From Pararobbsia alpina (GTDB lineage Bacteria > Pseudomonadota > Gammaproteobacteria > Burkholderiales > Burkholderiaceae), in the NCBI RefSeq assembly GCF_902859895.1, contig NZ_CADIKM010000013.1, forward strand, positions 62,001 through 126,000: a DNA stretch of 64,000 nt, written 5' to 3'. The notes under the pieces were generated by a model, which did no database searches, had not been told where the DNA came from, and worked only from the letters and a program-made list of their open reading frames with translations. Each line of letters begins with the position of its first letter. Within the stretch, counting starts at the first letter, position 1. The translations under genes and the position numbers were made by a program. This document shows positions 8,015 to 16,641 of the stretch, piece by piece.

Positions 8015-10840
8015 ATGTCGATCATCCTGGTACGCAAAGGACGAGACCCGGCATCCCTGGGCTGCCTTGCATTACGTGTGGCCGCGACCTTGTGCATGAT
8101 CACCAGCGCGCCGCGAGTGCCCCACGCCGCAAGCAGAACTGAAGGCGAGGCCATGCCGCTATCGGGCTCGCCATTGTCATCGAAGCCAGCAGCACAAGAA
8201 CCGACATCGACTGCGGGGGCCGCGCCATTCACGCCATCCTTTCCCTCGTTCAATCTCGATGCGCTGCCGGTCGGGAGCAGCCTGCGCGCGATGTCTCCCG
8301 CCGATCTTGCGCAGCGCAGTCCCGCGTCCGAGGGCGTCATGCGGGTCGACGTATACGTCAACGAACGGTTCATCGCGCAGGAGCGGGTCGAATTCCGCGC
8401 CGTGCGCGGGAACAGATCACGCCGCACGCCGCCCGCCCCTTGTCTCGAGCACGAACTGCTCGTGCGCAGCGGAGTCGATCCGGCCGTGCTGGACAAGGCG
8501 TCGATACCGACCGAGCTCGCCGATGTACGCCCACCCACGAAAAACTGCATCGTCGTCACGACCCTCTCGCCCGATGCAAGCGTCCTGTTCGATGCCGCCG
8601 AGCTGCGTCTCGATATCTCGATCCCCCAAGTCCTCATGACCCGCATCGCACGCGGCAGCGTCGATCCCGCACAGTGGGATGCCGGCATCACCGCAGCGTT
8701 TGCGGACTACTCGTTCGGTATGCTGAGCGAACGTACACCCGACGAACGCTCGTTGCACTCGACCCTGCAGTATTCGGCTGGTTTCAATGCCGGTGTCTGG
8801 CACTGGCGGTATCGGGGCTGGGTCAGTGCGTCGGGACTGGGGCGTCTACGGCACCGGCCGGTACGTTGGTTCCTTGAACGGCCGGTGCCCGCCTGGCATA
8901 TGGTGCTCGGCATCGGCGAAATCAGCGGTGCCAACCCCTTGCTCGCGAGCGTGCCGCTTTACGGCGCTACACTCGGCAACGACGAGCGAATGCTGCCGGA
9001 TTCGCGCCGCGGCTACGCGCCGCCGGTCCGCGGCATGGCAACCGGTGCTTCGAAGCTCACGGTGAGTCAGCGCGGCGGCATCGTCTACCAAACGAATGTC
9101 CCCGCGGGCGCGTTCGTGATCGACGATCTCAATCCGGTCGTGAACCGCGGCGATCTCGAGGTAGAGATCGCCGCCCATTCAGGTGCCATACAACGCTTCT
9201 CGATTCCGTCGGCCAGCACATCGGCAATGGTGCGGGCCGGGGAAACACGCTTCGATCTCGGCATCGGTTGCCATCGCACGTCGCGTTGCGGCGACCTGCT
9301 GCTCGACGCCGCCACACGGTATGGCCTGATGGACCGGCTCACGGCCCAGGCCGCACTGCAATGGACGAAAGCGTTCGCATCGCTCGCAGCCGGCATCGCC
9401 GCGAACACCCATGCCGGAGCACTCTCGTTCGATGCGGGTCTCGGCCTGGGTCTCGCGCCACCCCGGGCATACACGGCCACCACTCAAACCGGAAGGCGCG
9501 AAGACGTGCCCGAGCGCCTCCTCGCGTCGCGCATCCGGTTCGCATACGCGACCCCGCTCGCCTCCCTCCATGCCACCTTCAATGCGGAAACGTCGCTGAG
9601 ACTCGGCGAGGGATCAATCGACTTGCGCGAGTGGTTCGCAAGCCGGCGGGCAATTGAAAGGCAGGATACGCCACGCGTATCCGCTGCGCGCCGACACGCA
9701 TCAGTCCCGCTTGAGTTGCATTTCCGTGGTTTTTTTGCGCAGACCCTGCATCGTCGTTTCTCATGGCACGCATCGGCCACTTTGCGCCTCGCGAGTCGGA
9801 CTTGCAGTGGCAAGCCGATACCGGGTGGATTCGACTATCAACTCGGCGCGGGAACCACGCTTGGAACCGTATCGTTATCCTTGAATTTCTCGCATTCGCG
9901 CAGCTGGCACAGTTCAGACAGACCCTGGCATGCATCACTCGATCTCGCCTTGCGTCTCGGGCGCTCCCCGCAAGCGCCGATGTTTTCGACCCGGACGGAC
10001 CTCGATTCAGCACGCCGGAAGTCGCGCTCCATGGCCCTGACAGGAACCCTTTCAAGCCGGTTGATGAAAGAGAACCGGCTCGATTACTCACTCAGTGCGT
10101 CGTGCGAAGGGGCAACCGCGTTCGGTGCGACGGACGGCACGCTCGCGCGAGACCCGCTCAGTTCACTGCAATGCGCGGACTCATTCACCTTCGACCTGGC
10201 CTATGCGGGTACGCACGGCGTGGCAAACGCCGCGTTTTCGCGCGGTGGCGGCATTTCGTTCGGCACGAGCGGAAGCGTCGTCCTGCACCACGGGGGCATC
10301 ACGTTCGGACCCGCGCTCGGCGACACGATCGCGCTCATCGACACGAAGCACGGTGCCGGCTTGGGTTTTGCAGGCATGCCGCAGGTCCGTGCGGACCGTC
10401 GCGGCTATGCGATCGTGCCTTACCTCACGCCCTACCGGCTCAACGATATCGAAATCGACCAGGCGAATGCGCCGCGCGGCGTCAGGGTCACGAATTCGTC
10501 GCGCCTCGTCGCGCCGATCGCGGGCGCGGTTGTACGCGTCGCCATTGAAGCGAAGCGCGTCGACACACGCCGTTTCAGAATTTCGATGAGCGACGGGCGA
10601 GCGCCGCCCTTCGGTGCGGCTGTCCGAGCCGCGAATGGTGAACGCGTGAGTTCGATGGGTCAGGGCGGCCGGCTTGCGCTACCCGAGCATATCCACGGTG
10701 CCCTGCAAGTCGAACTCGTGGCCAGCCGCGCGACATGCCGGATCGAACTCGACGAGATCGGCGACACGCTCCCCCCTGCATCGGCGGCAACATCCAACTC
10801 CGCAGTGCAGGATGCGCCCGTGCACCTGAGGTGCCGTTGA
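8015..10840 (+). CDS. Fimbrial outer-membrane usher (FimD/PapC family, divergent)
   Basis: 941-residue usher that would assemble and secrete pilus subunits through the outer membrane. A signal-peptide-like segment covers roughly residues 17-40. The N-terminal domain (FPSFNLDALPVG, then RVDVYVNERFIAQERVEF) binds chaperone-subunit complexes. A pairwise Cys-containing first region follows (PCLEHELL, NCIVV). The plug-like part reads PAGAFVIDDLNPVVNRGDLEVEI. A long barrel region comes next, and the C-terminal domain has GYAIVPYLTPYRLNDIEID. The middle of the barrel (about 480-700) is low in recognisable family motifs and Arg/Ser-rich. First gene of a usher-subunit-chaperone cluster. Confidence 0.87.
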   Translation: MSIILVRKGRDPASLGCLALRVAATLCMITSAPRVPHAASRTEGEAMPLSGSPLSSKPAAQEPTSTAGAAPFTPSFPSFNLDALPVGSSLRAMSPADLAQRSPASEGVMRVDVYVNERFIAQERVEFRAVRGNRSRRTPPAPCLEHELLVRSGVDPAVLDKASIPTELADVRPPTKNCIVVTTLSPDASVLFDAAELRLDISIPQVLMTRIARGSVDPAQWDAGITAAFADYSFGMLSERTPDERSLHSTLQYSAGFNAGVWHWRYRGWVSASGLGRLRHRPVRWFLERPVPAWHMVLGIGEISGANPLLASVPLYGATLGNDERMLPDSRRGYAPPVRGMATGASKLTVSQRGGIVYQTNVPAGAFVIDDLNPVVNRGDLEVEIAAHSGAIQRFSIPSASTSAMVRAGETRFDLGIGCHRTSRCGDLLLDAATRYGLMDRLTAQAALQWTKAFASLAAGIAANTHAGALSFDAGLGLGLAPPRAYTATTQTGRREDVPERLLASRIRFAYATPLASLHATFNAETSLRLGEGSIDLREWFASRRAIERQDTPRVSAARRHASVPLELHFRGFFAQTLHRRFSWHASATLRLASRTCSGKPIPGGFDYQLGAGTTLGTVSLSLNFSHSRSWHSSDRPWHASLDLALRLGRSPQAPMFSTRTDLDSARRKSRSMALTGTLSSRLMKENRLDYSLSASCEGATAFGATDGTLARDPLSSLQCADSFTFDLAYAGTHGVANAAFSRGGGISFGTSGSVVLHHGGITFGPALGDTIALIDTKHGAGLGFAGMPQVRADRRGYAIVPYLTPYRLNDIEIDQANAPRGVRVTNSSRLVAPIAGAVVRVAIEAKRVDTRRFRISMSDGRAPPFGAAVRAANGERVSSMGQGGRLALPEHIHGALQVELVASRATCRIELDEIGDTLPPASAATSNSAVQDAPVHLRCR

Positions 10841-10855
10841 AATGCCATTCGCCGG

Positions 10856-10959
10856 CCTGATGAACTAGCACAGTCATCTGGCGGCCTGTCTGTCATCCGT
10901 TCCTGATGAATTGGCACGGTCGTCTGCCAGCCTCTCTGTCAGCCTCTCTGTCATCCGTC
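10856..10959 (+). repeat. Imperfect direct repeat between usher and pilin genes
   Basis: Two adjacent copies of a ~46-base unit begin CCTGATGAA at 10856 and 10902 and end TGTCATCCGT. The second copy contains an extra perfect 12-base tandem duplication, CAGCCTCTCTGT, at 10928-10939 and 10940-10951. The repeats sit in the 293-base gap (10841-11133) between usher and subunit, which otherwise holds no recognisable gene. They could affect the usher/subunit expression ratio or be a slippage scar. Confidence 0.7.
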
Positions 10960-11133
10960 GCGACCGCCAGATCGCGCAGAGGAACTCTCGCCTACTTACG
11001 ACGCGCTCCGTGCACCCCTCTGCGCGGCGAGCAAACACGCTCTAATCATCTTCACCGCAGCGCGCAGCGACGGCCACTACCCGTGGACGCATGCGCTCGC
11101 GCCGCGGCGTTTCCCTACCCACAAGGAGATTCG

Positions 11134-11733
11134 ATGTTGCTTCAGTCGATTACATACACGCGCGCACGCTTCACGTTCGTCATAGGCTGCGCGGCCCTGT
11201 TTTTCCTGCAAACCGCCCAGGCGGCCGACGGCATGGTGTCGTTCGAAGGGAAGATCAGTTCCCAGACCTGCAAGATCAACGGCCTCGCCAAAGACGCCAA
11301 CCTCACGGTCAAACTGCCGACGGTCAGTGCGAGCGCCCTCGCAACGGCCGGCGACAAGGCGGGCGCGACACAGTTCGAATTCAAGCTGACCGAATGCACG
11401 ACCACTCCAGGTACGGCCTACCCGTATTTCGAACCGGGTGCGAGCATCGACACCGAGACAGGGCGTCTGAAAGTATCGACGACCGGTCCGGGACTGGCGA
11501 AGAACGTGCAGGTCGAGCTGCTCAACGAAGACAGGAGCCCGATCGACCTTGCAAAAGGGGCCAATGATCAGAACGTCAAGATCGCCACGCTGCAGTCGAA
11601 AACCAGCGGCACGCCACCACAAACCACCGGCGAAGCGACGATCAAGCTCTTTGCCCAATATGTCGCCTCGGGTGGCGCGGCAGTCGCGGGTAGCGTCAAC
11701 ACTACCGTGCAATACGCGATGATCTACGAATGA
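11134..11733 (+). CDS. Type-1 fimbrial major subunit (FimA family)
   Basis: 199-residue pilin. The start ATG at 11134 has an AAGGAGA immediately upstream; the longer open frame from 10906 is non-coding leader. The signal peptide ends at AQA (about residue 30). The mature protein begins ADGMVSFEGKI and has the conserved subunit disulfide pair, C46 (SSQTCKING) and C88 (LTECTT). It also has the AYPYFEPG, AKNVQVELLN and C-terminal TTVQYAMIYE phrases typical of FimA-like donor-strand pilins. Only one subunit gene is present, so there is no obvious separate tip adhesin. Confidence 0.93.
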   Translation: MLLQSITYTRARFTFVIGCAALFFLQTAQAADGMVSFEGKISSQTCKINGLAKDANLTVKLPTVSASALATAGDKAGATQFEFKLTECTTTPGTAYPYFEPGASIDTETGRLKVSTTGPGLAKNVQVELLNEDRSPIDLAKGANDQNVKIATLQSKTSGTPPQTTGEATIKLFAQYVASGGAAVAGSVNTTVQYAMIYE

Positions 11734-11826
11734 TGTTCTTGCGGTACTAGCGCGGATCATCCGGGCCGAAGGCGCCGCAACCGACTGCGAGCGCCTTGGA
11801 CGTGACTCTATCGGGGCAAACCGGCC

Positions 11827-12759
11827 ATGGGCGCTGTGTCTTCGACGAATGTCTCTTCTGCAATAGCCTCGCGGGAGGTGTGGCTCGCGCGCGAGCCGTG
11901 GGTATCCCATCGGTGGCGGACCGCCTTGCTGCGATCATGGCTCTGTGCATGCTGCGCGCTCGCAAACGGCGATGCCAAGGCCAATGTCGTCATGTCGGCC
12001 ACGCGCGTTATCGTCGATCTGCCGCCCGGCAATACCGCGATCCGCCTGCGCAATACGAGCCCCACGGCGGCCCTCGTCCAGGTCTGGGCCGATTCGGGCG
12101 AGAAACAGTCAACGCCGGATACGAGCAATGCACCGTTCGAGCTGACACCGTCCTTGTTCGTGCTTGAGGCGGGACAGACACAGACCGTTCGCGTTCACTA
12201 CGATGGAGGGCCCCTGCCCGACCATAGTGAACGCCTCTACTGGTTCAATATGCTCGACGTGCCTTCGCGTGAGGAAGCTCCCACTTCCGCCAGCGATGCC
12301 GAGCCTGGCAACGAACTTAACTTCGTGCTGCGCACGCGCATCAAACTCCTTCTGCGGCCGGCGGATGCGCCGGGACAGGCGTTGAACGCTCCGGAGAAGC
12401 TGGTCTGGACGATCCACGAAGGTACCGCGTCCGTACCCGCCACGCTGAGCGCAAGCAACCCCACCGCATTTCACGTGTCGTGCGTGCAACTCGTTCTGCT
12501 CGCTCCACGCGATCGGGTGAGGTCGCTCGGCACGCGGACCTTTGCGCCGGGCGAAACCGCACACTTTGCATGGGAACCGGATCCTGCCGGTGCGACGAGT
12601 CCCGCATCGAATGCGGATGCCGCGCTCAAAAGTGAAACGGCCTCGTCCGACTGGAACGAGGCCGTTTGTCATGCGGTCAACGACTACGGTTCGATCGACA
12701 CCTTTCGCGCTCAGGTCAACCGCGAGACAGCATCGGGGACAGCGGCCAACTCCAACTGA
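11827..12759 (+). CDS. Periplasmic pilus chaperone (PapD/FimC family)
   Basis: Folds and caps pilin subunits in the periplasm by donor-strand complementation. It has the N-terminal immunoglobulin-like domain (VVMSATRVIVDLPPGNTAIRLRN), the PSLFVLEAGQTQTVRV strand and the family signature SERLYWFNMLDVP. The second domain contains SNPTAFHVSC and FAPGETAHF. 310 residues is long for the family (about 230-250), through a ~30-residue N-terminal extension before the hydrophobic signal segment and a low-complexity Ala/Ser-rich C-terminus. The exact start is uncertain. A perfect 12-bp hairpin lies inside its 3-prime coding end. It converges with wrbA, 10 bases apart. Confidence 0.88.
   Translation: MGAVSSTNVSSAIASREVWLAREPWVSHRWRTALLRSWLCACCALANGDAKANVVMSATRVIVDLPPGNTAIRLRNTSPTAALVQVWADSGEKQSTPDTSNAPFELTPSLFVLEAGQTQTVRVHYDGGPLPDHSERLYWFNMLDVPSREEAPTSASDAEPGNELNFVLRTRIKLLLRPADAPGQALNAPEKLVWTIHEGTASVPATLSASNPTAFHVSCVQLVLLAPRDRVRSLGTRTFAPGETAHFAWEPDPAGATSPASNADAALKSETASSDWNEAVCHAVNDYGSIDTFRAQVNRETASGTAANSN
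12635..12667. terminator. Perfect 12-bp hairpin inside the chaperone 3-prime end
   Basis: AAACGGCCTCGT and ACGAGGCCGTTT flank a 9-base loop. The shape is that of an intrinsic terminator stem, but it lies about 100 bases before the chaperone stop codon rather than after it, and T-tracts on both sides are short. It could terminate wrbA transcription arriving on the - strand, or attenuate the end of the fimbrial message. Confidence 0.45.
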
Positions 12760-12769
12760 AGCGTAACGA

Positions 12770-13372
12770 TCACGCAAACAGTTTCGCTGCGATCTCCGCC
12801 ACATGCTTGCCCTGGAAGCGCGCGATGTCGAGCTCGTTCGCCGACGGCTGGCGGCTGCCGTCACCACCGGCCAACGTCGTCGCCCCGTATGGCGAGCCGC
12901 CCGTGATTTCGTTCATATTCGTCAGGCCCGCACAGGTATACGGCACGCCGACGATCACAAAGCCATGATGCAGCAGCGTCGAATGAAAGGAGGTGATCGT
13001 CGTTTCCTGGCCGCCATGCTGGGTCGCCGTCGAGGAGAACACACTCCCGATCTTGCCGACGAGCGCGCCTTTGGCCCAATGGCCGCCGGTCTGGTCGAGG
13101 AAGGTGCGCATCTGGCCGCACATGTTGCCGAAACGGGTCGGGGTGCCAAAGATGATCGCGTCGTAACCAACCAGTTCGTCGATGGTTGCGACGGGGGCGG
13201 CCTGGTCGAGCTTGGCGCCGAACTGCTTGGCCACCTCGGGCGAGATGGTCTCGGGAACGCGCTTGACAATGACCTCGGTACCGGCCACCGATCTGGCACC
13301 CTCGGCGACGGCACCCGCCATCGTTTCGATATGACCGTACATCGAGTAGTAAAGCACCAGCACCTTAGCCAT
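12770..13372 (-). CDS. wrbA: NAD(P)H:quinone oxidoreductase, flavodoxin-like (WrbA)
   Basis: 200-residue FMN protein that reduces quinones by two electrons, protecting against redox cycling. The flavodoxin phosphate loop is at the start ([14 protein letters not shown]). FMN-contacting segments are [13 protein letters not shown] and [13 protein letters not shown], and the C-terminal [12 protein letters not shown] block is characteristic of WrbA. The start at 13372 is preceded by GGAGG (13379-13383); the open frame to 13429 is leader. The next gene on the same strand upstream is the 99-residue conserved protein. Confidence 0.96.
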   Translation of the reverse strand: MAKVLVLYYSMYGHIETMAGAVAEGARSVAGTEVIVKRVPETISPEVAKQFGAKLDQAAPVATIDELVGYDAIIFGTPTRFGNMCGQMRTFLDQTGGHWAKGALVGKIGSVFSSTATQHGGQETTITSFHSTLLHHGFVIVGVPYTCAGLTNMNEITGGSPYGATTLAGGDGSRQPSANELDIARFQGKHVAEIAAKLFA

Positions 13373-13557
13373 GAAAGCCTCCATTGTCAGTGTGGACGGT
13401 TGCCCCCGCGTAGGATCGTCGGACGGCACATTCAGTATAGACGGGAGACTATGACCGTCGCAGGCGCTTCTGTGCGCGGTGCGACGGCGGCAATCGGTAC
13501 TTCAAGCGTCAGACGCGAGACCCGCGACCTCGATTCCGAGGCTTTGGACCTTGACCC

Positions 13558-13857
13558 TCAGGCCTCGGCCGGTGGCAGCGCGTCGAGACCCGCGGCAAGC
13601 AATTCGCCGACCAAGCCGTTGAGGCCTTCAGGATGCGTCGCCGCACGTTGCCTGAGGCGGTCGACGAGACCCTGCTCGAGCTTGCACGCGAAGGGCACGA
13701 GCCCTTTGAGCTGATCGAGCCGGCGTTGTTCGCGCCGGTCGAGGTGGGCCGCATCGGCATTCGCATTGCCCGGATAAGGGCCGGCCTGACGCAAGCTATT
13801 TGTCAGCTTGAGGGCCTTGTTCTTTTCGAGGTCGGTCTTTTTCACGGGGCTACCCAA
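13558..13857 (-). CDS. Small conserved hypothetical protein
   Basis: 99 residues and highly charged. It starts MGSPVKKTDLEKNKALKLTNSL and contains a central basic stretch DRREQRRLDQLKGLVPFACKLEQGL followed by a Leu-rich helix (GLVGELLAAGLDAL). The layout (basic N-terminus, short strand, helix) is compatible with a small nucleic-acid-binding protein, but no motif proves it. It lies upstream of wrbA on the same strand with a ~185-base gap. Codon use matches its neighbours. I do not know a function. Confidence 0.72.
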   Translation of the reverse strand: MGSPVKKTDLEKNKALKLTNSLRQAGPYPGNANADAAHLDRREQRRLDQLKGLVPFACKLEQGLVDRLRQRAATHPEGLNGLVGELLAAGLDALPPAEA

Positions 13858-13994
13858 TAGAGATCAGTCGAACAGGCGCGCATTGTACGCGCGCCACGCT
13901 GCCGGTCCTTGCTTATCGCGGATACGTAGGCCAAACTGCGCCGGACTGATCCGTCGCGCGCCTTGCGGCGCTCTAGGCACAAACCCTCATTGAG

Positions 13995-15422
13995 ATGCGT
14001 ATGGCGGCCTTACCGACTCACATGCCGGCTCGCGCAGCCGCGCCCGGCGGAACGACGGCCGCGATCAGCGCGCGCCTCGACCGGCTTCCCGCGACCCGCT
14101 CGATCTGGACGCTCGTCGCGATACTCGCACTGGGCGGGTGGTTCGAATTCTATGACTTGTTCTTCACCGCCTATGTCGGACCAGGCCTCGTGAAGAGCGG
14201 AATCTACGCGACCACGACCGCTTCGTTCTTCGGCTTCTCGGGCCTCGGCGGCTTTGTCGCCGCCTCGTTCGCCGGGCTCTTCATCGGCACGCTCGTCTTC
14301 AGTTCGCTCGCCGACCGGCTCGGCCGAAAGTCGGTCTTCACGTTTTCTCTGCTCTGGTATTCCATCGCGACCGTGATCATGGCCTCCCAGTCGACGGCGG
14401 GCAGTATCAATCTGTGGCGGCTGATCGCAGGCATCGGCATCGGCGTCGAACTCGTGACGATCGATACCTACACCAGCGAACTCGTGCCCAAGCACCTGCG
14501 CGGCCGGGCATTCGCTGTGCTGCACGGCATCCAGTTCTCGGCCGTGCCCGTCTGCGCGTTCTTCGCATGGTGGCTCCTGCCGCTCAAGCCCTTCGGCCTC
14601 GAGGGCTGGCGCTGGGTGATCTGGATCGGTGCGCTCGGCGCGCTGCTCGTCTGGGTGATTCGCCGCCGCCTACCCGAAAGCCCGCGCTGGCTCGCGCAGC
14701 AGGGCCGTGTCGAGGAGGCCGACCTCGCGCTGTCACGTCTAGAACAACGCGTCAAAGCCGAATTCGGCCGCCCACTGCCGACGCCCATGGACACGGTCGA
14801 GCCACCCGTTGTGAAGGCTTCGTATCGCGAGATCTGGTTGCCGCCCTACCGGCGCCGCACGATCATGCTCATGGTGTTCAACACCTTCCAGTCGATCGGC
14901 TATTACGGCTTCGCCGCCTGGGTGCCGACCCTGCTGATCGCCAAGGGCGTGACGATCATGCACAGCCTGCTCTATTCGTTTGTGATCGCGATCTCGAATC
15001 CGGTCGGTCCCTTCCTCGCCATCAGGGTCGCCGACAAGATCGAACGCAAGACCCTGATCGTCTTGTCCGCGCTCGGCATTGCGGTGTTCGGCACGTTGTT
15101 CGCGTTCCAGACCTCGCCGGCCGCCCTGATGACGCTCGGCGTGCTGATCACGGTATCGAGCGCGTTGCTCTCAGTCGGCTATCACGCCTACCAGTCCGAA
15201 CTGTTTCCCACTCGGGTTCGCGCGCGGGCCGTCGGCCTCGTCTATTCGATGTCGCGTATCAGCGCGATGTTCTCGGGCTTCCTGATCGCGTTCGCGCTCC
15301 GCCATCTCGGCATATTCGGCGTGTTCGGACTGATCGGCCTCGCCATGGCGATCGTGATGGGATCGATCGGCTTCTTCGGGCCGCGGACCAACGGTCTGAA
15401 TCTCGATGAGATCTCTCACTAA
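13995..15422 (+). CDS. MFS metabolite:proton symporter
   Basis: 475-residue secondary transporter with twelve predicted helices. It carries the sugar/metabolite-porter signatures: GWFEFYDLFFTAYVGPGL after a basic N-terminus, DRLGRKSVF in loop 2-3, RLIAGIGIGVELVTIDTYTSELVP in helix 4, RRRLPESPRWLAQQGR in the central loop and YQSELFPTRVRARAVG in the second half. Relatives import carboxylates, aromatic acids or sugars; the substrate cannot be told from sequence. It is transcribed divergently from the small protein gene and followed by a hairpin with T-tract. Confidence 0.88.
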   Translation: MRMAALPTHMPARAAAPGGTTAAISARLDRLPATRSIWTLVAILALGGWFEFYDLFFTAYVGPGLVKSGIYATTTASFFGFSGLGGFVAASFAGLFIGTLVFSSLADRLGRKSVFTFSLLWYSIATVIMASQSTAGSINLWRLIAGIGIGVELVTIDTYTSELVPKHLRGRAFAVLHGIQFSAVPVCAFFAWWLLPLKPFGLEGWRWVIWIGALGALLVWVIRRRLPESPRWLAQQGRVEEADLALSRLEQRVKAEFGRPLPTPMDTVEPPVVKASYREIWLPPYRRRTIMLMVFNTFQSIGYYGFAAWVPTLLIAKGVTIMHSLLYSFVIAISNPVGPFLAIRVADKIERKTLIVLSALGIAVFGTLFAFQTSPAALMTLGVLITVSSALLSVGYHAYQSELFPTRVRARAVGLVYSMSRISAMFSGFLIAFALRHLGIFGVFGLIGLAMAIVMGSIGFFGPRTNGLNLDEISH

Positions 15423-15473
15423 CCGCCCAGTAGCCTTTCGCAAACAGGGAACTGAAGAAACGGTGGTAGGAGC

Positions 15474-15494
15474 GCCGTTTCCCAGACGGCTTTT
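15474..15494 (+). terminator. Intrinsic terminator after the MFS gene
   Basis: GCCGT / ACGGC stem with a seven-base loop followed by TTTT, about 50 bases after the MFS stop codon and upstream of waaC. Confidence 0.5.
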
Positions 15495-15573
15495 GCCTGA
15501 CACTTGCGTGAGTTTTCCCTTAAACTGTGCGGTCCCTGGTCTTTCGAATTGTCATCGTTTCCGATAGCGCCCC

Positions 15574-16587
15574 ATGAAAAGAATCCTGATCGTCAAGGTC
15601 ACCGCGCTCGGCGACATCATTCAGGCGCAACCGCTCGTCGCCGATCTGCATCGTGCCTTTCCCGGTGTCGAGGTCGACTGGGCCGCCGATGAGCTGTTCG
15701 CCGACGTGGCCCGCTGGAATCCGGGCATCAGCCGCGTATTGAGCGCACCCCTCAAGCAGTTCAAGCGCGCACGCTCGATCGACGACCTGCGCGCGATCTT
15801 CGCCTCGATCGGCGAAGTGCGCCGCGAGCGCTACGACGTCGTATGTGATCTGCATGGCGTCTACAAAAGCGCGATCATTTCGTTTATCGCTCGATCGAAA
15901 GTCCGTTTCGGATACCAGAACCCGGACCTCGGAGAGCTCGGGGCCGCGTTTGCCTATACGAAGCGGTTCATGCGGCGCCCGAATCTCGGCACCACACAGG
16001 GCATGCGCGTCACGTTGGCCAACGCACTCGGTTACGAGATCGACGACACGCCGTTCTATGGTCTGCGCATCCCCGGTGGCGACACGTTCGAGCTGCCCGA
16101 CGAGCGGCCGCTTGCGATGCTGTTCCATGCGACGTCGAAAGAGGCCAAGAAATGGGCGCACGACGACTGGGCCGCCACCGCGCGCCACCTCGTGAAGCGC
16201 GGCTTCAATGTCGCACTGCCGTGGGGATCGGCCGGCGAACAGACCGCGGCGCATGCGATCGCCGACGATGCACTGGGCGCGACCGTGCTACCAAGACTTA
16301 GCGTGCTCGAAGTCGCGCGCCATATCGAACGAGCGGCGCTCGTCGTCGGGACCGATACAGGCTTCACGCATCTCGCCCATGCGTTCGACCGACCGACCGT
16401 ACTCATTCTGAGCGCGACCACGCGCGAGTCGATCGGCATCGACACGCCCGGCCGCGCGGTGACGGTCGGCGATGCGGGGCGGCCGCCCGCGCTGCGCGAA
16501 GTGCTCGATGCGATCGAAGTCGTGACGTCCCCGCCAGGCAGCTCGCTCAGCCCACGCACAGCGAGTGCAATGTTTGCAGGCGTCTGA
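15574..16587 (+). CDS. waaC: Lipopolysaccharide heptosyltransferase I
   Basis: 337-residue GT9 enzyme that adds the first L-glycero-D-manno-heptose to Kdo2-lipid A at the cytoplasmic face of the inner membrane. The N-terminal Rossmann domain starts MKRILIVKVTALGDIIQAQPL. ADP-heptose-binding segments include FHATSKEAKKWAHDDW and VVGTDTGFTHLAHAF in the C-terminal domain. Length and both ends match WaaC. It stands alone without waaF or waaA next to it. The downstream gene is convergent and separated by a hairpin. Confidence 0.95.
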   Translation: MKRILIVKVTALGDIIQAQPLVADLHRAFPGVEVDWAADELFADVARWNPGISRVLSAPLKQFKRARSIDDLRAIFASIGEVRRERYDVVCDLHGVYKSAIISFIARSKVRFGYQNPDLGELGAAFAYTKRFMRRPNLGTTQGMRVTLANALGYEIDDTPFYGLRIPGGDTFELPDERPLAMLFHATSKEAKKWAHDDWAATARHLVKRGFNVALPWGSAGEQTAAHAIADDALGATVLPRLSVLEVARHIERAALVVGTDTGFTHLAHAFDRPTVLILSATTRESIGIDTPGRAVTVGDAGRPPALREVLDAIEVVTSPPGSSLSPRTASAMFAGV

Positions 16588-16597
16588 CCGGTTCGGC

Positions 16598-16621
16598 GGC
16601 ATGGATGATACCTCCCATGCC
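16598..16621. terminator. Hairpin between convergent waaC and fabG-like genes
   Basis: GGCATGG / CCATGCC inverted repeat with a ten-base loop, located in the 54-base gap between two stop codons; likely a bidirectional terminator. Confidence 0.4.
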
Positions 16622-16641
16622 GGTGAGCACAACGCGCTTCC

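Noticed and set aside
8015-10840. Usher as a frameshifted pseudogene
   Set aside because: The mid-barrel is divergent, but a single frame runs intact from signal peptide through plug to the C-terminal domain, so no break is supported.
10906-11133. N-terminal extension of the pilin frame
   Set aside because: It reads through the repeat-containing gap; the ATG at 11134 has a strong ribosome site and a signal peptide directly after it.
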